Position numbers and translations under genes: made by a program. Shown piece after piece: positions 57,848 to 64,000 of a DNA stretch of 64,000 bases (its first letter is position 1; the number at the start of each line of letters is the position of its first letter). A model generated the notes under the pieces. That model had not been told where the DNA came from. It saw only the letters and a program-made list of their open reading frames with translations, and ran no database searches. The stretch is from an endosymbiont of Bathymodiolus septemdierum str. Myojin knoll (lineage in GTDB: Bacteria; Pseudomonadota; Gammaproteobacteria; PS1; Pseudothioglobaceae), in the NCBI RefSeq assembly GCF_001547755.1, contig NZ_AP013042.1, forward strand, positions 558,001 through 622,000. The letters are read 5' to 3'.

Positions 57848-60616
57848 ATGTCTGATTACAAATCCACTTTAAATTTACCTTTTACAAAGTTTGCCATGAA
57901 AGCAAATCTTGCTAATCGTGAGCCGAATTTTTTAAAACACTGGCAAGACGATAATCTTTACGCCCGCATTCGTGAGAAAAACAAAGGCAAACAACCGTTC
58001 ATTTTGCACGACGGACCCCCCTATGCGAACGGTGATATTCACATTGGTCATGCAGTCAACAAGGTACTGAAAGACATTATTATTAAGTCTAAATCGTTGT
58101 CAGGTTTTGATGCACCGTTTGTCCCAGGTTGGGATTGCCATGGGTTGCCGATTGAATTGAATGTTGAAAAGAAAAAAGGCAAGGTTGGACATAAAATTGA
58201 CGCCAATACATTTAGAGCAGAGTGTCGCAAGTATGCCGATACGCAAGTGGAAAAACAAAGACAAGATTTTAAACGCTTGGGTATTTTGGGCGATTGGGAC
58301 AACCCTTATTTGACCAAAGATTTTGGTTATGAGGCTGATATTGTTCGTGCTTTAGCTAAGATGGTTGAGAATAACCATGTCTCAAAAGGCTATAAGCCTG
58401 TGCATTGGTGTACTGATTGTGCCTCAGCACTGGCAGAAGCAGAAGTGGAATATAAGGATAAACAATCCGATGCAATCGATGTCAAATTTAAATTTATTGA
58501 CCGTGATTTTTTTGGCGTTGATAAGCCAGTTTTTGTGGTGATTTGGACGACGACACCGTGGACACTGCCTGCGAATGAAGCAGTGGCTTTGCATCCCGAA
58601 CTGGATTATGTTTTGGTAGAATTTGGTGATGAATATTTATTATTGGCACAAGAACTTGCAGAAAATGCACTCAGTCGTTATGATGTTGAAGGTGTTATTA
58701 CCAATAAGTCGTTTATGGGTAGTGAAATGGAGGGTTTGAAAGTCCAGCATCCATTTTATGACAAGCAAGTGCCCGTGATTTTGGGTGAACATGTAACTAC
58801 CGATGCAGGTACAGGTGCGGTACATACTGCGCCAGCACATGGGCAGGAAGACTTTGTAGTGGGTTTAAAATATGACCTACCAGTTGAATGCCCTGTTGAT
58901 GGTCGCGGTGTATTTTTTGAAGATACAAAATTGCTCGCAGGACAATTTATTTTTAAAGCAAATGCCAGCGTCATTGAGATTTTGAAAAACACAAATACCC
59001 TGGTAAAACACGAGCCTTTAAGCCATTCTTACCCACATTGCTGGCGTCACAAAACGCCGGTGATTTTCCGTGCAACGCCACAATGGTTTGTATCTATGAC
59101 GCAAAATGGTTTGCGTGATAGCGTTAATACGGAAATCCCTAAGGTTGATTGGATCCCAGATTGGGGCAAGAAACGCATTGAATTAATGGTCGGTAGTCGC
59201 CCTGATTGGTGTATTTCTCGTCAACGATTTTGGGGTGTGCCGATTACGATGTTTGTACATAAGCAAACGGGTGAATTACATCCAAATACGCAAGAACTAT
59301 TTACACAAGTTGCTTTAATGATTGAGAAAAATGGCATTGAAGCGTGGTTTGAATCAGATATTAAGGATTTTTTAGGTGATGATGCGCAGGATTACGATAA
59401 AACTACCGATACTTTGGATGTGTGGTTTGATTCGGGCGTTTCACATTATGCCGTTTTAAAGGCTAGAGATGGTTTGTCAGAGGTTGCTGACCTATATTTA
59501 GAAGGTTCCGACCAGCATCGCGGTTGGTTTCAATCTTCATTGATTTCATCGGTAGCAATGAATGGCAAGGCGCCTTATAAGCAAGTATTAACACACGGTT
59601 TTACCGTTGACAAAGACGGCAAGAAAATGTCCAAGTCTTTGGGCAATGTCATGAGTCCGCAAAAAGTAGTCAATAGTTTAGGCGCTGATATTTTGCGTTT
59701 ATGGATTGCAGGAACGGACTATACAGGCGAGATGACCGTGAGTGACGAAATCTTGAAACGCTCAGCCGATGGCTATCGTAGAATTAGAAATACAGTGCGT
59801 TTTATGATGTCGAATATGCAGGGTTTTGAGGTGTCTAAACATTCAGTAGGTGCTGACAAAATGTTGGATTTAGACAAATGGATTGTCAGTAAAACAGCAG
59901 ACCTGCAAACGCAAATTTTAGAGGCTTACGAGCAATATAATTTCCACCACGCTATGCAATTAATTTTAAATTTCTGCACGAATGATTTAGGTGGTTTTTA
60001 CCTTGATATCATCAAAGATAGGCAATATACCACACAAGAAAATTCAATTGCCCGCCGCTCTGCACAGACTGCTTTGCATCATATGACGCAAGCAATGGTG
60101 CGTTGGTTAGCGCCAGTATTGTCATTTACTGCCGAAGAAATTTGGCAAACCATTGAAGTAGAATCTACTGAAAGTATTTTCCTGCAAGAATGGTACACAG
60201 AACTCAGTGCTGATTATAACAACAAAGCGATTGACACTGCCCGCACCATTAACCCATTTGTGCGTAAGAAAATGGAAGAAATGCGTAGTGAAAAAGCCAT
60301 TGGCTCATCGTTAGACGCAGAAGTAGATATTTATTGCAGTGATGCAATTTACCAATCCCTTGCTAAGTTAGGCGATGAATTGCGTTTCATTTTTATTACT
60401 TCATATGCCCGCATCCATCCAATTAGTGAGCAACCGTCAGACTGCGTAGTGGTAGGTGAGGGTGTGGCAATCAAAGTAATCAAGTCAACACATAAAAAAT
60501 GTGTGCGCTGTTGGCATCATCGACAAGATATTGGTAAGAACGATAAACATCCAGAATTATGTGGGCGCTGCGTGGAAAATGTTGATGGTGATGGAGAAAA
60601 ACGAAAGTTTGCCTAA
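57848..60616 (+). CDS. ileS: Isoleucine-tRNA ligase IleS
   Basis: 922 residues from the ATG at 57848; the family starts Ser-Asp-Tyr-Lys-Ser-Thr-Leu-Asn-Leu-Pro, so the ATG at 57839 is less likely. HIGH motif in Gly-Asp-Ile-His-Ile-Gly-His near 60, editing domain with Thr-Thr-Pro-Trp-Thr-Leu-Pro near 236, KMSKS near 601, and the C-terminal zinc finger Cys-Val-Arg-Cys ... Cys-Gly-Arg-Cys (about 885-910). Charges tRNA-Ile with proofreading against valine. Long uninterrupted frame, a useful control against sequence error. Confidence 0.96.
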   Translation: MSDYKSTLNLPFTKFAMKANLANREPNFLKHWQDDNLYARIREKNKGKQPFILHDGPPYANGDIHIGHAVNKVLKDIIIKSKSLSGFDAPFVPGWDCHGLPIELNVEKKKGKVGHKIDANTFRAECRKYADTQVEKQRQDFKRLGILGDWDNPYLTKDFGYEADIVRALAKMVENNHVSKGYKPVHWCTDCASALAEAEVEYKDKQSDAIDVKFKFIDRDFFGVDKPVFVVIWTTTPWTLPANEAVALHPELDYVLVEFGDEYLLLAQELAENALSRYDVEGVITNKSFMGSEMEGLKVQHPFYDKQVPVILGEHVTTDAGTGAVHTAPAHGQEDFVVGLKYDLPVECPVDGRGVFFEDTKLLAGQFIFKANASVIEILKNTNTLVKHEPLSHSYPHCWRHKTPVIFRATPQWFVSMTQNGLRDSVNTEIPKVDWIPDWGKKRIELMVGSRPDWCISRQRFWGVPITMFVHKQTGELHPNTQELFTQVALMIEKNGIEAWFESDIKDFLGDDAQDYDKTTDTLDVWFDSGVSHYAVLKARDGLSEVADLYLEGSDQHRGWFQSSLISSVAMNGKAPYKQVLTHGFTVDKDGKKMSKSLGNVMSPQKVVNSLGADILRLWIAGTDYTGEMTVSDEILKRSADGYRRIRNTVRFMMSNMQGFEVSKHSVGADKMLDLDKWIVSKTADLQTQILEAYEQYNFHHAMQLILNFCTNDLGGFYLDIIKDRQYTTQENSIARRSAQTALHHMTQAMVRWLAPVLSFTAEEIWQTIEVESTESIFLQEWYTELSADYNNKAIDTARTINPFVRKKMEEMRSEKAIGSSLDAEVDIYCSDAIYQSLAKLGDELRFIFITSYARIHPISEQPSDCVVVGEGVAIKVIKSTHKKCVRCWHHRQDIGKNDKHPELCGRCVENVDGDGEKRKFA

Positions 60617-60629
60617 AATAAAAAAGATA

Positions 60630-61706
60630 ATGAAAACACTTAATTTAGATCTTGGTAAAAACTCTTATCCGATTTATATTGGACAAGACTTATTATCGCA
60701 GCCTGATTATTTGACAAAACACATTAGTGGTAAACAAGTAATGATTGTCAGCAATACCACGGTAGCGCCACTTTACCTGGACAAAGTCCAAACTTTATTA
60801 GGTAATTACACAGTTGCTTGTGTCATCTTGCCAGATGGCGAAGCATACAAAACTTTAGACACGGTTAATCAAATTTTCACAGCCTTATTAGAAGCCCGTT
60901 TTGACCGTTCTTGCACATTAATTGCTTTGGGCGGTGGTGTGGTGGGTGATATGACTGGTTACGCAGCGGCGAGTTACCAACGCGGTGTGAATTTTATCCA
61001 AATACCAACTACGCTACTCTCACAAGTAGATTCCAGTGTGGGTGGCAAGACTGGCGTTAATCACGCCTTAGGCAAGAATATGATTGGCGCCTTTCATCAG
61101 CCAAAATGCGTGCTGATTGATGTAGATACACTTGACACTCTAGACGAGCGACAATATTCAGCGGGACTGGCAGAAGTGATTAAATATGGCTTGTTAGGCA
61201 ATGCAGATTTTTTTGTCTATTTACAAAAAAATATCGACAATTTAATGCGTCGAGATAAGGCGTTAATTGTTAAAATTGTCTATCAATCTTGTGTTGATAA
61301 AGCCGATATCGTCGCCCAAGATGAATTAGAATCAGGCAAACGCGCTTTGCTAAACTTTGGACATACTTTTGGGCATGCAATTGAAAATACTTTGGGTTAT
61401 GGCGTCTATTTGCACGGAGAGGCTGTAGCCGTAGGGATGTTAATGGCGACGGCGTTATCTGCCGTTGAAGGTTTTATTAGTAATAAAGACATAAATCAGG
61501 TTAAAGATTTATTACAAAAAGCCAATTTACCAACATCTATCAACAGTAAAATAGACTACCAAAATTTTATAGATGCAATGCGTGTCGATAAAAAAACCAT
61601 TAACGGTGAAGTACGCTTGGTTTTAATGAAAAAAATAGGGCAAGCATTTATCAGTAATGCATACCAACCACAAAACTTAGAACAAATAATTAAGGATTTT
61701 CTATGA
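60630..61706 (+). CDS. aroB: 3-dehydroquinate synthase AroB
   Basis: 358 residues from the ATG at 60630 (an earlier in-frame ATG at 60501 lies in ileS). NAD-binding Gly-Gly-Gly-Val-Val-Gly-Asp-Met-Thr-Gly near 103-112, Gly-Gly-Lys-Thr-Gly-Val-Asn near 147, and metal-binding Glu and His residues in Gly-His-Thr-Phe-Gly-His-Ala near 247 and Leu-His-Gly-Glu-Ala near 263. Second step of the shikimate pathway. Follows ileS by 13 bases. Confidence 0.95.
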   Translation: MKTLNLDLGKNSYPIYIGQDLLSQPDYLTKHISGKQVMIVSNTTVAPLYLDKVQTLLGNYTVACVILPDGEAYKTLDTVNQIFTALLEARFDRSCTLIALGGGVVGDMTGYAAASYQRGVNFIQIPTTLLSQVDSSVGGKTGVNHALGKNMIGAFHQPKCVLIDVDTLDTLDERQYSAGLAEVIKYGLLGNADFFVYLQKNIDNLMRRDKALIVKIVYQSCVDKADIVAQDELESGKRALLNFGHTFGHAIENTLGYGVYLHGEAVAVGMLMATALSAVEGFISNKDINQVKDLLQKANLPTSINSKIDYQNFIDAMRVDKKTINGEVRLVLMKKIGQAFISNAYQPQNLEQIIKDFL

Positions 61707-62323
61707 GTAATCAAGATAAAAAGGATGACGATAAAATCAATAGCAAGCACAGTAAAGTCGCTGATGATGAGGTAATGATTACCACCAAAATGTCAGATTT
61801 GGAAAGAATGTTAGAAGGCGTAGAAGAGCAAGCCAACAAACGCACAGACAGTAAGTTTGAGCGATTCTTTATGCCCGCACTTATCGTTTTTGCATTGTTG
61901 GCATTTGGTGGTTTTTGGATTATCTATTCCATCACCACAGACATGACCAAATTGGCAAAAGCAATGGACCCAAAAATGGGCACCAATATGACCTCAATGG
62001 TAACCAGTATAGACAGCGTCTCAAACAGCGTTGTACAAATGAACCTCTCAGTTGCCAATATGCGTAACGACATTCACAGCATGAGTAAAAACATGGAAAA
62101 CATAGCGCATAAACTTAATCGTTTGGATGATATTTCTAGCGATATGTCGCAAATTAATGGCAAGATGAGTACACTAAAACCAATGCTTGCTAATATGCAA
62201 GAAATGAACGGCAATATGATTGGTATGCAAAAATCAATGCTGTGGATGCAAAAAGATATTTCTCAATTAAGGTCTTCTTTTTCCAAGCCGATGCGTGTAT
62301 TTAACTCTGTGCCATTTCTATAA
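61703..62323 (+). CDS. Membrane-anchored coiled-coil protein, unknown
   Basis: 206 residues. Charged N-terminal 50 residues, a single membrane helix at about 53-75, then a Met/Asn/Ser-rich helix with heptad spacing (80-195), likely a coiled coil on the far side of the membrane. Met makes up about a tenth of the residues. No known family recognised. Overlaps aroB by 4 bases. Confidence 0.8.
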   Translation: MSNQDKKDDDKINSKHSKVADDEVMITTKMSDLERMLEGVEEQANKRTDSKFERFFMPALIVFALLAFGGFWIIYSITTDMTKLAKAMDPKMGTNMTSMVTSIDSVSNSVVQMNLSVANMRNDIHSMSKNMENIAHKLNRLDDISSDMSQINGKMSTLKPMLANMQEMNGNMIGMQKSMLWMQKDISQLRSSFSKPMRVFNSVPFL

Positions 62324-62328
62324 GTGCG

Positions 62329-62613
62329 ATGATTGACAGTACTCAAGTTAAACAAATTGCCTATTTAGCCAAGCTTGGCATTGAAGGCAATGAGCTAGAC
62401 AAAACCACACAAGAGTTAAATAACATCTTGGTACTTGCTGAGCAACTATCTGAAATTGACACTGATGGCATTACCCCTATGTCACATCCTCTGCATATGA
62501 CTCAGCGCCTTCGAGAAGACGAAGTCACAGAGGTGGATAACGCGACGGCTTTTCAAGCAATTGCCCCGAAAACTGACAATAGACATTATCTCGTCCCAAC
62601 CGTGATTGAATAA
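62329..62613 (+). CDS. gatC: Aspartyl/glutamyl-tRNA amidotransferase subunit C
   Basis: 94 residues. Ile-Ala-Tyr-Leu-Ala-Lys-Leu-Gly near 11, Leu-Asn-Asn-Ile-Leu near 31, Pro-Met-Ser-His-Pro-Leu near 51 and Leu-Arg-Glu-Asp near 62 are GatC marks. Small subunit stabilising GatA-GatB; gatA follows one base after its stop. With GatCAB the cell can make Gln-tRNA or Asn-tRNA by transamidation. Confidence 0.95.
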   Translation: MIDSTQVKQIAYLAKLGIEGNELDKTTQELNNILVLAEQLSEIDTDGITPMSHPLHMTQRLREDEVTEVDNATAFQAIAPKTDNRHYLVPTVIE

Positions 62614-62614
62614 T

Positions 62615-64000
62615 ATGCACAACAAAACGATTGCACAATTAGCACAAGGTTTAAAAAACAAAGATTTTTCATCTGTTGAATTAACGCAACATTATTTAAA
62701 GCGTATTAATCAATCAAAACTCAATGCTTTCATTACTGTTACCGATGAATTGGCAATGCGTCAGGCACAGGTTGCCGATGAAAAAATTACCAAAGGTGAA
62801 GCAGGTATATTGACTGGTATTCCTTATGCACATAAAGATATTTTTTGCACCAATGGCGTGAAAACTTCCGCAGGCTCTAAAATGTTAGACAATTTTATTG
62901 CGCCGTATGATGCCACCGTTAGCCACAAACTCAATCAAGCTGATATGGTGATGTTGGGCAAAACCAATATGGACGAATTTGCCATGGGTTCAAGCACTGA
63001 AAATTCTTATTATGGCGCAACAATCAACCCATGGGGCGACAACAAAATGCCAGGCGGTTCATCAGGTGGCTCAGCTGCTGCGGTGGCAGATCGGCTGGTG
63101 CCTTTTGCCACAGGTACCGACACTGGTGGCTCTATCCGTCAACCTTCAAGCGTGTGTGGTATCACAGGCTTAAAGCCGACTTATGGGCGTATTTCTCGTT
63201 ACGGTATGATTGCTTACGCATCTAGCCTTGATCAGGCGGGTCCAATGACACAAACTGCCGAAGATGCAGCCTTAACTCTGAATGTTATGGCAGGCTTTGA
63301 TGAAAAAGATTCCACCAGTGCGCAACGCGATGTTGAGGATTATACTGCCAGTCTAAATGATTCAATTAAAGGCTTAACTATCGGCTTACCTAAAGAATTT
63401 TTTTCCGAAGGTTTAGATAATGGTGTGGCTACTAAAGTCATGGCAGCCGTTAAAGAATTCGAAGCATTAGGTGCAACCGTCAAAGAAATCTCCCTGCCGA
63501 ATTCAGCTTACGCAATCCCCACTTATTATATCGTTGCCCCCTGTGAATGTTCCTCTAATTTATCTAGAATGGACGGCGTTCGTTTTGGTCATCGTTGTGA
63601 CAATCCAAAGGATTTGGAGGACTTATATGTGCGTTCTCGCACCGAAGGTTTTGGTGAAGAAGTCAAACGCCGCATTATGATTGGTGCCTACGCACTATCC
63701 GCAGGTTACTATGATGCTTATTATCTAAAAGCACAAAAAGTCAGACACCTAATTAGCGAAGATTTTAAAAAAGCCTTTAAGGAAGTCGATGTCATTATGG
63801 GCCCCGTCTCCCCAACCACCGCATGGGATTTAGGCGCAATCAAAGACCCAGTCGCCATGTATTTAGCCGACATCTACACACTCAGTGCGAACCTTGCAGG
63901 TCTACCAGGTATGAGCATACCCGCAGGCTTTTCAGACAAAATGCCTGTCGGCTTGCAGCTTATTGGTAATTACTGGTCAGAATCCAAATTGCTTAATATA
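62615..64000 (+). CDS. gatA: Glutamyl-tRNA amidotransferase subunit A (3' end outside window)
   Basis: 462 codons, open to the window edge; about 20 residues missing compared with the usual 485. Amidase catalytic triad: Lys in Ala-His-Lys-Asp-Ile near 71, Ser in Gly-Gly-Ser-Ser-Gly-Gly-Ser-Ala near 152, and nucleophile Ser in Gly-Thr-Asp-Thr-Gly-Gly-Ser-Ile-Arg near 175. Releases ammonia from Gln for tRNA amidation. Intact over its visible length. Confidence 0.95.
   Translation, partial: MHNKTIAQLAQGLKNKDFSSVELTQHYLKRINQSKLNAFITVTDELAMRQAQVADEKITKGEAGILTGIPYAHKDIFCTNGVKTSAGSKMLDNFIAPYDATVSHKLNQADMVMLGKTNMDEFAMGSSTENSYYGATINPWGDNKMPGGSSGGSAAAVADRLVPFATGTDTGGSIRQPSSVCGITGLKPTYGRISRYGMIAYASSLDQAGPMTQTAEDAALTLNVMAGFDEKDSTSAQRDVEDYTASLNDSIKGLTIGLPKEFFSEGLDNGVATKVMAAVKEFEALGATVKEISLPNSAYAIPTYYIVAPCECSSNLSRMDGVRFGHRCDNPKDLEDLYVRSRTEGFGEEVKRRIMIGAYALSAGYYDAYYLKAQKVRHLISEDFKKAFKEVDVIMGPVSPTTAWDLGAIKDPVAMYLADIYTLSANLAGLPGMSIPAGFSDKMPVGLQLIGNYWSESKLLNI

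Noticed and set aside
60501-60629. N-terminal extension of aroB
   Set aside because: It lies entirely in ileS in another frame; AroB homologues start at 60630.

Overview
The window is AT-rich chromosome of a gammaproteobacterium carrying one decayed, tRNA-integrated temperate phage. Core genes (mreBCD, class I fumarase, rnpB, rlmD, nagZ/ampG, uvrD, epmB, rlmH-rsfS-nadD, rluD-pgeF, mutM, nhaD, coaX, trpS, rluB, ileS, aroB, gatCA) are compact and often overlap by 4-14 bases. EF-P lysylation (epmB), AmpG/NagZ muropeptide recycling and a gatCA pair fit Gammaproteobacteria. Gene content and composition suggest the sulfur-oxidising Thioglobaceae/SUP05 group, but this is inference and I cannot run a comparison.

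Layout. 1-17258: host genes; the mreBCD operon (minus strand) has a 150-bp MITE-like element between mreB and mreC. rnpB lies at 4048-4386, followed by rlmD, an L,D-transpeptidase, a rhodanese, ampG and nagZ, then uvrD, epmB, redox genes and the rlmH/rsfS/nadD/MBL operon. 17290-17455: tRNA-Ala(GGC) and tRNA-Glu(TTC). 17429-49151: prophage bounded by a 30-bp direct repeat equal to the 3' end of tRNA-Glu. 49217 onward: a second tRNA-Glu(TTC), then host genes to a truncated gatA at the right edge, with a second MITE-like element just after the pgeF stop codon.

Prophage. It is a P2/Mu mosaic. The control end is P2-like: tyrosine integrase, small XRE repressor, Cox-like protein, Ogr-like late activator and Cox-box-like phased repeats. 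The head is P2-like: ClpP-type protease/scaffold, capsid gpN, terminase gpM and gpP, completion protein gpL, portal gpQ remnant. The tail is largely Mu-like: gp38, sheath, tube, gp43-48, with P2-like gpR, gpS and E/E'. At least nine structural genes or gene remnants are broken by single-base indels, nonsense codons, deletions or an insertion, while all complete host genes in the window are intact, so the element is almost certainly unable to form virions. The gp43-gp44-gp45 block points the opposite way to the other structural genes; joining it to the end of the tape-measure gene restores the Mu order, which suggests an inversion.

The parts least explained by known families are: (i) an about 870-bp non-coding insertion with tandem palindromes inside the phage E/E' gene; (ii) a 435-bp palindromic GGTAAT/ATTACC element before the head operon; (iii) two proteins made of amphipathic Val/Asp/Ser repeats with duplicated leaders; (iv) a two-gene cargo operon beside attR with its own promoter, palindromic operator and an upstream terminator; and (v) a four-gene overlapping lysogeny operon that includes a SWIM-finger protein and an unknown 151-residue protein.
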